Shown: positions 1 to 8,812 of the stretch, in pieces
Layout: each line of letters begins with the position of its first letter
How positions within the stretch are numbered: the first letter of the stretch is position 1
Origin: Roseibium algicola
Lineage (GTDB): Bacteria; Pseudomonadota; Alphaproteobacteria; Rhizobiales; Stappiaceae
Length of the DNA: 64,000 nt
Reading direction: 5' to 3'
Assembly: GCF_001999245.1 (NCBI RefSeq)
Contig: NZ_CP019630.1
Coordinates: 2,232,001-2,296,000, forward strand
Notes under the pieces: generated by a model
What the model was told of the DNA's origin: nothing
The model's database searches: none
The model's input: the letters and a program-made list of their open reading frames with translations, nothing else
Program-made: the position numbers and the translations under genes

Positions 1-73
1 CGTCCCGGAAGGATTGACCGGACTGCCAAATCGTTCTTAGGGGCGAAGCGGCTTCCGCTGACTGAGGCCCCAC

Positions 74-1417
74 TTAGGCAACCTGAACGACATGTTTTTG
101 GCCACCTTCGAGGCGTTCTGCCAGTATTCTGTTCATTGCAGCTGCCCGTGTATGGCGATCCAATGCATAAGTTGTTCGTGTGAACTGCACTCCGTCCAGA
201 AGGCCCTGAATGTACCCGGCAACCGTGTCTGCCGCCATTATCAACGCCGTATCGACCGAGTGGATATAGCGGCTGGTGATGGTTCCCTGCGCATGGCCCA
301 GAAGAGCCGCAATAGTCGACTCCGTAAATCCGAGATCATTCGCAACGCTGGCAAAGCTGTGACGCAGGACGTGCGGCGTGATATCGACAAGCGGCGAGTT
401 TGCCAGAATCTTGCGCCAATGCTTGGGGAAACCAATGAACGGCTTTCCTTCGACCGTTCCCTCAAACACGGCACCGGCTATCGCATCAGTCTGCCGTGCC
501 TCAAGAAGTTCCACAATCGGCAATCCGATAGGACGAACAGACGCTCCTTCCTTGCTGTCCCGAAGCCGTAAACAGCTATTGTTTGCATCAACTTCCCGCC
601 AGTCAAGATTAATGATCTCCCCACGCCGGCAGCCTGTCAGCGCAAGTGCACGAACCATTGCAGCTGCAGTCGCAAGCTGATCGTCCCGATCAGCATCACA
701 AAGCAATCGACCAAGAAGCCGGTATTCGTCTTCAGAAAGCCTTCGGTTGAGTTTTTGGTCGGCGGCCTTGCGAATTCCATGCGCCGGGTTGGTCTCGATA
801 ATGCCATTCTCGCGCGCATAGGTAAGGATGGCACCAAGCAAACCCAATGTGCGCGTACCCGTACCGACGCCACCCCGCACGATCGTTTTGCCATGCTTTC
901 CCGTTTTCTCGGTCATCTTCGTCCTCCCGGAAGCAACATCACGCATGAAGCGCGTGATATCCGCGGATGTCAGATCCTTGACCCGGCGTGTTCCAAGCAG
1001 AGGGACAATGTGACGCTTGATCCGTCCCTCGTCGGTGTAGATCGTCGATTCCTTTTTCGGGCGGCGCTTCTTTCCGAGGATGAGCCCAGCCTTGGCATCC
1101 TCTAAATATCGCTGGCAGAGCTCCTTGACAGAGATCGCCTTGTGATCGAGTTCACGCTCCTCGGCCGGGTTCTCGCCCTGTGCGACACGCCCAAGCAACA
1201 CACGGGCTTCCTTGCGGGCAGTCTCGGGAGTCCACACGCCATGCGGACCGATGGTGAACCGGCGCGAGCGGCCCTTGGCGCGGTACTGAACGACATAGCT
1301 CCGCCTCCCGGAGGTGAAGACCCGGAGGCCGAAGCCTTGGAGGTCATCGTCCCAAATGAAATAGTCGGCTTTGCCCGTTTCTGCTTGATCTACAATTCGC
1401 TTGGTCAGTTTCGGCAC
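74..1417 (-). CDS. Tyrosine-type site-specific integrase of a tRNA-targeting element
   Basis: A 447-residue tyrosine recombinase that should integrate and excise a genomic island. The N-terminus (about 1-90) resembles the arm-DNA-binding domain of P4-type integrases, a core-binding domain follows (about 97-205), and the catalytic domain carries the full set: Arg264 in TGCRRGE, Lys289, His349-x-x-Arg352 in HVLRHS, His375 in LLGHA and Tyr384 in TSRYIH. Nothing suggests inactivation. It is transcribed away from a partial tRNA-Arg at 1609-1653, the arrangement expected for an integrase next to one attachment site. The element body should lie to the left, outside the window. No excisionase is visible. 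Confidence 0.93.
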   Translation of the reverse strand: MPKLTKRIVDQAETGKADYFIWDDDLQGFGLRVFTSGRRSYVVQYRAKGRSRRFTIGPHGVWTPETARKEARVLLGRVAQGENPAEERELDHKAISVKELCQRYLEDAKAGLILGKKRRPKKESTIYTDEGRIKRHIVPLLGTRRVKDLTSADITRFMRDVASGRTKMTEKTGKHGKTIVRGGVGTGTRTLGLLGAILTYARENGIIETNPAHGIRKAADQKLNRRLSEDEYRLLGRLLCDADRDDQLATAAAMVRALALTGCRRGEIINLDWREVDANNSCLRLRDSKEGASVRPIGLPIVELLEARQTDAIAGAVFEGTVEGKPFIGFPKHWRKILANSPLVDITPHVLRHSFASVANDLGFTESTIAALLGHAQGTITSRYIHSVDTALIMAADTVAGYIQGLLDGVQFTRTTYALDRHTRAAAMNRILAERLEGGQKHVVQVA

Positions 1418-1608
1418 GTCAATTCTCCTGAACTAGAGTGGTCCCGGAGGCGCTCTTACGGAAGCACCACGGAAGCACCCGGACGGAAACTGCGACGCGT
1501 TCCTGGATACTGACTTCGGTTTGCGGATCTAGAAAAATCTAATTTACATAGTGACTTAGCGTGTCACGGCGAGTGAATAGAAACAGTGGCGAAAACCGTC
1601 CAGACGCG

Positions 1609-1653
1609 CTCCGAAGGCAGAGGTCACAGGTTCGAATCCTGTCGGGTGCGCCA
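1609..1653 (+). other. 3' fragment of tRNA-Arg(CCG): probable attR site
   Basis: The 45 bases begin with the anticodon loop (C-T-CCG-A-A), then the 3' half of the anticodon stem (GGCAG), a short variable region, a perfect 5-bp T stem (ACAGG/CCTGT) with loop TTCGAAT, the 3' acceptor strand CGGGTGC, a discriminator G and an encoded CCA. Directly 5' the stem partner CTGCC is missing (the sequence reads ACGCG) and no D arm or GCACCCG 5' acceptor strand lies at the right distance, so this is a fragment and not a tRNA gene. Fragments starting at the anticodon loop are typical att cores of tyrosine integrases. Because the fragment is 3'-only, the intact gene should lie at the left end of the element and native chromosome starts to the right. 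Apart from this, 1418-1889 shows no gene. Confidence 0.8.
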
Positions 1654-1889
1654 ATTCTCCTGACTTTCAGTATCGCAATCAGCCATTGGGCATCGGCTCG
1701 CTGCGATGGGTGTTTTTGCCTTTCTGTGAACACCCTTCCCGACCAGATTTTCAAAGCGACCAAATCGGGCGCTCAGACGACCGGCTTGGGCTGGCTGGCT
1801 GCAGGATATTTGTTCGAAAGACGGCTTTCTGTTCGTGGGCGAGGCCTGAGGGCACTATGCAGCCCGTTTGCTGTCGACTGAAACGCAAA

Positions 1890-1914
1890 CAGCCCCGGTG
1901 GGTAACCGGGGCTG
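1890..1914 (-). terminator. Rho-independent terminator of the carboxyspermidine operon
   Basis: A perfect 10-bp stem (CAGCCCCGGT with its complement, loop GGGTA) lies just past the stop codon of the dehydrogenase. Read on the minus strand it is followed by GTTTGCGTTTCAG, a weak T-rich tail. Position and shape fit a terminator. Confidence 0.7.
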
Positions 1915-1945
1915 CGCAGGTTGATCAGCTGGAAAGGGCCTGGAC

Positions 1946-3184
1946 TTAGAACTCCAGGGCGCGGTCGCCCTGGGCGTCCTTGATGCGGGTCGGCAGGCCG
2001 ATGCGGTTGAGGATGCCGAGGAAGGGATGCGGAGGCAGTTCTTCCACGTTGGCCATCTTCTTCACGTCCCATTCCCCGGTGGCGATCAGCATGGCGGCCG
2101 CGACCGGCGGAACGCCGGCGGTGTAGGAAATGCCCTGACTGCCGACTTCCTCATAGGCTTCCTTGTGGTCGGCAACATTGTAGATGAACACCTCGTGCTC
2201 CTTGCCGTCCTTGGTGCCCTTCACGAAATCACCGATGCAGGTCTTGCCGGTATATTCAGGCGCCAGCGAAGACGGATCCGGCAGACACGCCTTGACCACC
2301 TTCAGCGGTACGACTTCCAGTCCTTCCGCCGTCTTGACCGGTTGCTCGGACAGGAGGCCGATGTTCTTCAGAACGGTGAAGACGTTGATGTAGTGCTCGC
2401 CGAAGCCCATCCAGAACCGGACGTCCGCACCGTCCATGTTCTTTGCCAGGGAATGCACTTCGTCGTGGCCGCACAGATAGGCCATGCGCTTGCCGACCAC
2501 CGGCAGGTCATATTCCTTGCCGATCTCGAACATCTTGTTTTCCTGCCACTTGCCCTGCTGCCAGGAATAGACCGTGCCGGTGAACTCCCGGAAGTTGATC
2601 TCCGGATCAAAGTTTGTGGCGAAATAGCGCTGGTGGCTGCCGGCGTTGATGTCAACGATATCGACCTCGGTCACCTTGTCGAGATAGTCGTCCTTGGCAA
2701 GGCGGGCATAGGCGTTGACGACGCCCGGGTCGAAACCGGCGCCCAGAATGGCGGTGACGCCCTTGGCGGCGCATTCCTCGGCCCGTTTCCATTCGTAGTT
2801 GCCATACCAGGGCGGGGTCTCGCAGATCTTGCCCGGCTCTTCGTGAATGGCCGTGTCGATATAGGCCGCTCCCGTCTCCAGACAGGCACTGAGGACGGAC
2901 ATGTTCAGGAAGGCGGTACCGACATTGATGACGATCTGCGCACCGGTTTTGCGGATCAGCGCGCTGGTGGCGGCAATGTCCAGAGCGTTGAGTTCGTGTC
3001 CTTCCAGAACACCCGGCTGCTTCAGCGCCTTCTTGGCATGCACGGTTGCGATGATGTCGTCGCATTTGGATTTGGTGCGCGAGGCGATATGTATATCGCC
3101 GAGAACATCATTGTTCTGAGCGCACTTATGCGCCACCACCTGAGCGACACCTCCGGCGCCGATGATGAGAACAGTCTTTTTCAT
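1946..3184 (-). CDS. Carboxynorspermidine/carboxyspermidine dehydrogenase (saccharopine dehydrogenase family)
   Basis: A 412-residue cytosolic enzyme of the saccharopine dehydrogenase family. It begins with a Rossmann nucleotide-binding segment (LIIGAGGVAQVVAHKC, about residues 5-20) and continues at the usual length for carboxy(nor)spermidine dehydrogenases. The known reaction is reductive condensation of aspartate semialdehyde with putrescine or diaminopropane to carboxyspermidine or carboxynorspermidine. The gene is 49 bp downstream of the matching decarboxylase, so the two form the alternative, AdoMet-independent route to spermidine or norspermidine. Which diamine is used cannot be read from the sequence. 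A terminator follows directly. Confidence 0.88.
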   Translation of the reverse strand: MKKTVLIIGAGGVAQVVAHKCAQNNDVLGDIHIASRTKSKCDDIIATVHAKKALKQPGVLEGHELNALDIAATSALIRKTGAQIVINVGTAFLNMSVLSACLETGAAYIDTAIHEEPGKICETPPWYGNYEWKRAEECAAKGVTAILGAGFDPGVVNAYARLAKDDYLDKVTEVDIVDINAGSHQRYFATNFDPEINFREFTGTVYSWQQGKWQENKMFEIGKEYDLPVVGKRMAYLCGHDEVHSLAKNMDGADVRFWMGFGEHYINVFTVLKNIGLLSEQPVKTAEGLEVVPLKVVKACLPDPSSLAPEYTGKTCIGDFVKGTKDGKEHEVFIYNVADHKEAYEEVGSQGISYTAGVPPVAAAMLIATGEWDVKKMANVEELPPHPFLGILNRIGLPTRIKDAQGDRALEF

Positions 3185-3233
3185 TTGATAAAGATACCTT
3201 CCTTGGACCTTGGGGGTGTTCGGGGTTCAAGTC

Positions 3234-4331
3234 TCAAGACAGACTTTGCTCGTAGTCCTGGTATGAAAACTCACGAGCAACGTGGACTGTGCCGTCCACT
3301 TCCTTGACCGCAATCGCGGGCATTTTCACGCCATTAAACCAGTTTTTCTTGACCATCGTGTAACCCGCCGCGTCCTGAATGGAAACCCGGTCACCGGTCT
3401 TGAGTTCGGCAGGGAAGTTGAACTCGCCGAATATGTCGCCGGCAAGGCAGGACTTGCCACAGATCATGTAGCTGTGCGGCCCTTCGTTGGGGGTCACCTT
3501 CGCGGTCTCGCGGTAAATCAGCAGATCGAGCATATGAGCTTCGATGGACGCATCGACGATGGCCAGGTTCTTGCCGTTGAAGAGCGTGTCCAGCACCGTC
3601 GTCTCCAGTGTGGTCGACCGGGTGATCGAGGCTTCGCCCGGTTCCAGGTAGACCTGAACGCCGTATTTTTCGGCGAAGGTCTTGAGGCGGTCGGCGAAGA
3701 GGTCGAGTGGGTAGTCGTCCCCCGTGAAATGGATACCGCCCCCAAGGCTCACCCATTGCGCCCGGCTCAAAAGCCCGCCGAACTTTTCCTCGATATCGCC
3801 AAGCATGCGGTCGAACAGCGTAAAATCGGCATTTTCGCAGTTGTTATGGATCATGAAACCGCTGATCCGGTCCATGACCTTTTCAATCTTGGTGACGTCC
3901 CATTCTCCGAGGCGGGAGAAAGGTCGGGCCGGGTCGGCAAGGTCGAAACTGGAGGAGCTGACCATCGGGTTAAGGCGCAGCCCGCGCACGATGCCGGCGG
4001 ATTTGTCCGCGAACCGTTCCAGCTGGCTGATGGAATTGAAGATGATCTTGTCGGCATGGGAGATCACTTCATCGATCTCGTAGTCGGCATAGGCCACGGA
4101 ATAGGCGTGGGTTTCCTTGCCGAAGCGCTCATGCCCCAGCCGGACTTCGTTCAGCGACGACGAAGTGGTGCCGTCCATATACTCGCGCATGAAGTCGAAA
4201 ACACACCAGGTCGCGAAGCACTTGAGCGCCAACAGGGCCTTTGCGCCAGACCGCTCTCGAACGTAGGCGATCTTCTCCATGTTGCGGAGCAGCTTCGCCT
4301 TGTCGATCAGATAGTAGGGTGTCTCGATCAT
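3234..4331 (-). CDS. nspC: Carboxynorspermidine/carboxyspermidine decarboxylase
   Basis: A 365-residue PLP-dependent decarboxylase of the alanine-racemase-fold (group IV) family, the second step of the alternative spermidine/norspermidine route. The PLP lysine is probably Lys37 in LALKCFA; EPGEAS and GKSCLAGD further on are typical of NspC phosphate-binding and active-site segments. The frame stays open 71 codons upstream, but that part is Arg/Gly/Pro-rich and unlike the family. I place the start at the ATG before IETPYYLID, which matches family N-termini, although the Shine-Dalgarno (GACGGAA) is weak. First gene of a two-gene operon with the dehydrogenase. Confidence 0.88.
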   Translation of the reverse strand: MIETPYYLIDKAKLLRNMEKIAYVRERSGAKALLALKCFATWCVFDFMREYMDGTTSSSLNEVRLGHERFGKETHAYSVAYADYEIDEVISHADKIIFNSISQLERFADKSAGIVRGLRLNPMVSSSSFDLADPARPFSRLGEWDVTKIEKVMDRISGFMIHNNCENADFTLFDRMLGDIEEKFGGLLSRAQWVSLGGGIHFTGDDYPLDLFADRLKTFAEKYGVQVYLEPGEASITRSTTLETTVLDTLFNGKNLAIVDASIEAHMLDLLIYRETAKVTPNEGPHSYMICGKSCLAGDIFGEFNFPAELKTGDRVSIQDAAGYTMVKKNWFNGVKMPAIAVKEVDGTVHVAREFSYQDYEQSLS

Positions 4332-4722
4332 CTGGTTCCGTCGCCATCTTTGCCTGCGACCGGTTCGGGCCGCGCGGACAGGTGATTGGGAGCGATTTCC
4401 GGTTGCCCGGTTGTCCGGACCGGCCGGTTCGCCACAAGGCGTTCCAGCTTCGCTGTCGGCGTGACGGATACCGTCTCCATGCAGGACCTTGCAAGGGCCC
4501 GAGGCGTCTTTCTTGCTACAGCCGGTCAGCCGGCTGAGCCGCAATCTCCCGGTTTCACCGAGTTGCTATGCTTTACGTGAATGGAACGCAGAACAGTTAT
4601 GCAAAAATAGGAGGGAGATTCGTGCTTTCACTCATTGAAATCTTAACTTTCCTCCCGTATTTGTCCGGCAGATCAAATATTCACCAGCCCGCTCAAGAGT
4701 TGGGCAAATTCTGGAGGTCGGC
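4332..4722. other. 391-bp intergenic region between nspC and a small membrane-protein gene
   Basis: Divergent regulatory space. The half next to nspC is GC-rich and open in the nspC frame but does not look like protein. From about 4570 the sequence becomes AT-rich (AAAAATAGGAGGG, TTTCACTCATTGAAATCTTAACTTT), where promoters for both directions would fit. I see no convincing sigma-70 boxes, riboswitch or further gene. Confidence 0.45.
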
Positions 4723-4845
4723 ATGACCCGGGACGATCTCATTCGCGAATACAAGGCACAGAGCGGCTCCTGGCCGGCGCTTGTCGGCGTTTACGCCGTT
4801 ATCGTGGGTGCGATGGCTCTTTCCGGCTACCTGATGGTCGGCTGA
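4723..4845 (+). CDS. Small single-span membrane protein (40 aa), function unknown
   Basis: Short reading frame (start MTRDDLIREY, end GYLMVG). The start has a strong Shine-Dalgarno (TGGAGG, 6 nt upstream) and a near-perfect hairpin terminator follows 36 bp after the stop, so it has all signs of a real transcription unit. Residues 1-16 are polar and charged; about 18-38 (PALVGVYAVIVGAMALSGYL) form one hydrophobic helix with small residues. It has no signal cleavage site. I do not recognise the family. It is divergent from the spermidine genes, and a link with them is only positional. Confidence 0.6.
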   Translation: MTRDDLIREYKAQSGSWPALVGVYAVIVGAMALSGYLMVG

Positions 4846-4880
4846 TCCCGCACGCCTGACGAAAAGTCGGCAGAGTTTCA

Positions 4881-4910
4881 ATCACCCCCGGAGCGACCTC
4901 CGGGGGTGAT
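4881..4910. terminator. Bidirectional hairpin terminator
   Basis: Perfect 11-bp stem (ATCACCCCCGG and its complement, 8-nt loop) between the convergent small membrane-protein gene and the ABC transporter operon. On the plus strand TGCATTTT follows; the minus-strand tail (TGAAACTC) is poor in T, so it is stronger for the plus-strand gene. Confidence 0.75.
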
Positions 4911-4940
4911 TGCATTTTAAGGCAGGCAAACCGCCTGCGA

Positions 4941-6593
4941 TCAGACGTCGGCGGCTTCGCCAATGGCGTCGGTGCCGCGCTCTTCCAGAAGCGTCGTCAG
5001 CCAGTTCGGATCCATTTCGGGAACCGAAGACAGCAGCAAATCCGTGTAGGGATGATGCGGCGGCGTGAACATCTCGTCCTTCGGCCCCTGCTCCACCACC
5101 TTGCCGCGTTGCATCACCACAACCTCGTCCGCGATGGAGCGCACCGTCGCCAGGTCATGGGTAATGAACATGTAGGCCAGGTTGAACTCCTGCTGCAGCC
5201 GATCGAGCAGCTTCAGTATACCTTCCGCCACAAGCTGGTCGAGCGCGCTCGTCACCTCGTCGCAGATGATGAAGGCCGGATCGGCCGCCAGGGCCCTGGC
5301 AATGCCCACACGCTGTTTCTGGCCGCCGGAAAGCTCCGGCGGATAACGATTGTAGAATTTTGACGGGTCCAGCTCGATCAGGTCCAAAAGCTCATCGACA
5401 CGGTTTTTCAGTTTCGCGCCGTGCAGCCCGCCATAGAACTGGGCCGGACGACCGATGATCTCGCTGATCCTGATCTTCGGGTTCAGCGCGGTATCGGCCA
5501 TCTGGTAGATCATCTGCGCCTGGCGAAGCTGATCCTTGCTGCGGTCCTGATAGCGCGGCGGCAACGGCTCGCCCTTGAACAGGATCTGCCCCTTGGTGGG
5601 CGGCAGCAGACCGGTGATGCAGCGCGCCGTCGTAGACTTGCCGGAACCGGATTCGCCGACAACCGCAACCGTCATGCCCGGATAGATGTCGAAGGAAACA
5701 TCATCCAACACCTTGGTCTTGCCGTAGGCCGCATCAATTCCCTGCACGGAAACGATCGGAATGGCACCTGCCTCGGTCGGGCGCTGCTTCTGCGGCCGCT
5801 GGAAGCTGCGGACGGCCCAAAGGCTCTTGGTGTAGTCCTCCTTGGGAGACCCGAGCATCTGCTCGGTCGGCGCCTCCTCGACTTCCTCGCCCTTGAGCAG
5901 CACCTTGATAGTGTCGGCCATCTGCGCCACCACCGCCAGATCGTGCGTGATGTAGATCGCCGCGGTGTTGAACTGGTCGACAATGTCCCGGATCGCCGCC
6001 AGAACCTCGATCTGCGTGGTTACGTCCAGCGCGGTGGTCGGCTCATCGAAGATGATGAGATCCGGCCGGCACGCCATGGCCATGGCGGTCATCGCGCGCT
6101 GCAGCTGGCCGCCGGAGACCTGGTGGGGATAGCGGAAGCCGATTTCGTTCGGGTTGGGAAGGCGCAGCCGCTCGTACAGCTGCATGGCGTCTTCCTGCGC
6201 CTCGACCCGCTTTTGAATGCGGTACTGGATCGGCGCTTCCGTGTGCTGGTCGATAATCCGGTGTGCCGGATTGAACGAGGCAGCAGCCGACTGGGCGACA
6301 TAGGCGATGCGCGATCCGCGCAACGCGCGGAGATCGCTCTCCGGCGTCGTCGTCAGTTCCATGCCGTCGAACTCGATCGAGCCGCCGGAAATCCGGCAGC
6401 CGTCACGGGCAAAGCCCATGGAGGCGAGGCCGATGGTCGATTTGCCCGCACCCGATTCTCCGATCAGCCCCAACACTTCCCCCTTGTGCAGGGTAAGATT
6501 GACGCCATGAACGATCTCGACCCATTTTTCGTCCGAGTATCCCTCGATCCGGAGATCGGTGACCCGAAGCAGTACGTCTTTTTTCGGCACCAT
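4941..6593 (-). CDS. Oligopeptide/opine-type ABC transporter, fused double ATP-binding protein
   Basis: A 550-residue protein with two complete nucleotide-binding domains in tandem (DppD-DppF type fusion, energising a peptide/nickel-family importer). First domain: Walker A GESGAGKST near residues 45-53, signature VSGGQLQR, Walker B LIIFDEPT. Second domain: GESGSGKST, LSGGQKQR and FIICDEVT. The start is taken at the ATG at 6593, with AAGGAGG 7 nt upstream; an in-frame TTG two codons earlier has no usable spacing. The start lies 3 bp past the permease stop. Last gene of a four-gene importer operon whose cargo is probably a betaine or amino-acid derivative, given the catabolic genes next door (inference). 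Confidence 0.92.
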   Translation of the reverse strand: MVPKKDVLLRVTDLRIEGYSDEKWVEIVHGVNLTLHKGEVLGLIGESGAGKSTIGLASMGFARDGCRISGGSIEFDGMELTTTPESDLRALRGSRIAYVAQSAAASFNPAHRIIDQHTEAPIQYRIQKRVEAQEDAMQLYERLRLPNPNEIGFRYPHQVSGGQLQRAMTAMAMACRPDLIIFDEPTTALDVTTQIEVLAAIRDIVDQFNTAAIYITHDLAVVAQMADTIKVLLKGEEVEEAPTEQMLGSPKEDYTKSLWAVRSFQRPQKQRPTEAGAIPIVSVQGIDAAYGKTKVLDDVSFDIYPGMTVAVVGESGSGKSTTARCITGLLPPTKGQILFKGEPLPPRYQDRSKDQLRQAQMIYQMADTALNPKIRISEIIGRPAQFYGGLHGAKLKNRVDELLDLIELDPSKFYNRYPPELSGGQKQRVGIARALAADPAFIICDEVTSALDQLVAEGILKLLDRLQQEFNLAYMFITHDLATVRSIADEVVVMQRGKVVEQGPKDEMFTPPHHPYTDLLLSSVPEMDPNWLTTLLEERGTDAIGEAADV

Positions 6594-6595
6594 TC

Positions 6596-7660
6596 TCAAA
6601 CCTCCTTCAGGCCGGAAGACCGGAACAGCATCCAGTCGACGACGAAATTCACCGCGACAGTCAGAAGTGCAATGGCGGCCGCCGGGATCAGCGGCGTCAT
6701 TTCGCCAAATGAAATCAGTGTCGCGTTTTCACGCACCATGGAGCCCCAGTCGGCGGTCGGCGGCTGAATGCCGAGGCCAAGGAACGACAGGCCTGCGATC
6801 AACAGGAACACGAAGCAGAATTCGAGACCGAATTCGGCGATCAGTGGCGCTGTCGAGTTTGGCAGGATTTCACGGCGGATCAGGTACCAGGTGCCCTCGC
6901 CGCGCAGCTTGGCCGCTTCGATGTAGTCCATCACCACCACGTTGCCGGCAACCGCCCGGGTGAGACGGAAGACGCGTGGCGAATAGATGACGGCAACGAC
7001 GATCACGATCACCACCAGGTTGGTGCCGAAGATACTGAGCATCAGCAGGGCGAAGATCAGTGACGGTACCGACATGATGACGTCTGCGACACGGCCGATG
7101 AGCTGATCGAACCAACCGCCCTTGGTGGCGGCAAGCAGGCCTGCAAATGCTCCCATGAAGAAGGCCAGCATGGTTGCCAGCAGCGCGAGGCCGACAGAGT
7201 TGCGCGCGCCGTAGATGATGCGGCTGAACATGTCGCGGCCGAGCTGGTCTGCCCCCAGAAGCATGGTTTCATCCGGCGGTGCAAAGGCCGACGAGATGAC
7301 CTGTGCTTCACCGAAAGGTGCAATCACGGGGGCAAAGACCCCGGCGATGGCGTAGGTGAAGATCACGAACATGCCGAAGGCCGCTGTGAGAGGTGCGGTC
7401 CGCAACTCCTTGGAAACACCGGCGGGCGTGATGATGATCAGGAACTCCCGGAACGCGAAGGATGTCCCGGCGGCCAGTGCCAGAAGACCGGCAGCCGTAG
7501 TAATGAACCGGAGCGCCGGAGCGCCGCCGATGATCCCCGCGATGAAGGAGATCATCGTCAGGGAAAAGACAAGAATGAAGATCTTGCGCTTGTTGAAATA
7601 GGCCGCCAGGCAGGAAGCCCCGATCAGCAGCGCATAGTAGCCAATAACGAATGTGCTCAT
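6596..7660 (-). CDS. ABC transporter permease, DppC/OppC type
   Basis: Inner-membrane permease of 354 residues. Several hydrophobic segments fill the N-terminal third, which is longer than in classic DppC, followed by the usual six-helix BPD-transp core. The typical pre-core phrase (FAPPDETMLLGADQLGRDMFSRIIYGAR) and the coupling-helix region EAAKLRGEG are present. It sits 10 bp after the DppB-like gene and abuts the ATPase gene, so the three are co-transcribed. Substrate not deducible from the permease. Confidence 0.9.
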   Translation of the reverse strand: MSTFVIGYYALLIGASCLAAYFNKRKIFILVFSLTMISFIAGIIGGAPALRFITTAAGLLALAAGTSFAFREFLIIITPAGVSKELRTAPLTAAFGMFVIFTYAIAGVFAPVIAPFGEAQVISSAFAPPDETMLLGADQLGRDMFSRIIYGARNSVGLALLATMLAFFMGAFAGLLAATKGGWFDQLIGRVADVIMSVPSLIFALLMLSIFGTNLVVIVIVVAVIYSPRVFRLTRAVAGNVVVMDYIEAAKLRGEGTWYLIRREILPNSTAPLIAEFGLEFCFVFLLIAGLSFLGLGIQPPTADWGSMVRENATLISFGEMTPLIPAAAIALLTVAVNFVVDWMLFRSSGLKEV

Positions 7661-7670
7661 GTCGCTGCCC

Positions 7671-8627
7671 TTACTTCGGATGCCGCAAACGCGGATTGGT
7701 CAGGATCGCGCCCACATCGGCTGCCAGGTTCAGCAGGATGAAGGTTGCCGCGAAGATCAGACAGCAGGCCTGCACGATCGGGAAATCGCGTTTGGCAACC
7801 GCGTCCACCAGAAGCTGGCCCACGCCCGGATAGACGAAGACCACTTCCACCAGAACCACGCCGGTAATGAGGTAGGCGAGATTGAGTGCGACGACGTTGA
7901 TGATCGGCGCCCAGGCGTTGGGCAGAGCATGTTTGACGATCACCTTCCAGGGCGGAACGCCTTTCAGCCGCGCCATCTCGATGTAGGGCGAGGCCAGAAG
8001 GTTGATGATCGCCGCGCGTGTCATGCGCATCATGTGCGCCGTCACCACCAGCACCAGGGTCAGCGCCGGCAGGAAGGTTCGATGCAACAGATCCCCGAAG
8101 CTCATGTCCGCGCTGAGGCTGGCAATGGCGGGGAAGTAGTTGGTCTTGACCGCCAGGTAGAGAATGAGGATGTAGCCGAGAAAGAATTCCGGAGAGGAAA
8201 TCGATGTCAGCGTGACCACGTTGGCGACCCTGTCGAACAGGGTATTGCGCAGGAGAGCGACAATCACGCCGAGAACGATGGAAACCGGCACCGCGATGAC
8301 AGCCGCATAGGTCGCCAGGAAAAGCGTGTTGACGAACCGGTCGCTGATGGCAGCACTGACCCGCTCGCCAGAGACGAGCGAGACGCCGAAGTCACCGGTG
8401 AGTGCACCGCCGAGCCATTGGAAATATCGCAGGATTGCGGGCTGGTCGAGGCCGAGCTTCTCTCGCAGGGCGGCGACGGTTTCAGGCGTTGCTCCCTGTC
8501 CAAGAACGGCCTGGGCAATGTCGCCGGGCAGCAGTTCAACTGCAAAAAAGATCAGGATAGAGACCACTAGTAGCGTGATCGCACCTAAGCCAAGTCTCTT
8601 AAGGACCAGCTGTAGGATGTCCCCCAT
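7671..8627 (-). CDS. ABC transporter permease, DppB/OppB type
   Basis: 318-residue inner-membrane permease with the DppB layout: N-terminal helix (GLGAITLLVVSILIFFAVEL), the LPGD motif, a periplasmic loop, then five more helices with the coupling motif ARLKGVPPWKVIVKHALPNA. I moved the start to the ATG at 8627 because GGAGGGAC stands 5-6 nt upstream and the protein then begins MGDILQLVLKRL like its relatives; the longer frame adds 18 atypical residues. It follows the solute-binding-protein gene after a hairpin, a common way to keep permease levels below binding-protein levels. Confidence 0.9.
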   Translation of the reverse strand: MGDILQLVLKRLGLGAITLLVVSILIFFAVELLPGDIAQAVLGQGATPETVAALREKLGLDQPAILRYFQWLGGALTGDFGVSLVSGERVSAAISDRFVNTLFLATYAAVIAVPVSIVLGVIVALLRNTLFDRVANVVTLTSISSPEFFLGYILILYLAVKTNYFPAIASLSADMSFGDLLHRTFLPALTLVLVVTAHMMRMTRAAIINLLASPYIEMARLKGVPPWKVIVKHALPNAWAPIINVVALNLAYLITGVVLVEVVFVYPGVGQLLVDAVAKRDFPIVQACCLIFAATFILLNLAADVGAILTNPRLRHPK

Positions 8628-8778
8628 TTGTCCCTCCAGAATAGGAAAGCCCGGCACGGCACATAGCGCCGCCGGACACATATCGGGCAGGTTCCTGTCA
8701 GCTCTTTTTGCTTTGCGTTGGCAGGAGCCCTGTCCGTCCAGGTCGGCCCGTCCCGCGTCCGGGGCAGGGCCAAATTGC

Positions 8779-8802
8779 AGGCGGCGGCCTTAGCCGCCGC
8801 CT
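8779..8802 (-). terminator. Intercistronic hairpin after the solute-binding-protein gene
   Basis: A 10-bp GC stem (AGGCGGCGGC with complement, loop CTTA) lies 10 bp beyond the binding-protein stop and 151 bp before the DppB start. On the minus strand the tail is GCAATTTGG, too short for a strong terminator, so partial termination or 3'-end protection of the binding-protein message is likely. Confidence 0.55.
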
Positions 8803-8812
8803 AACCCCTCAA

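Noticed and set aside
74..1653. A prophage
   Set aside because: Only the integrase and att fragment are in the window; no phage structural or lysis genes to judge from.
1539..1763. Minus-strand frame containing APDRIRTCDLCLRS
   Set aside because: This peptide is the familiar artefact of translating the reverse complement of a tRNA 3' end; the DNA is the tRNA-Arg fragment.
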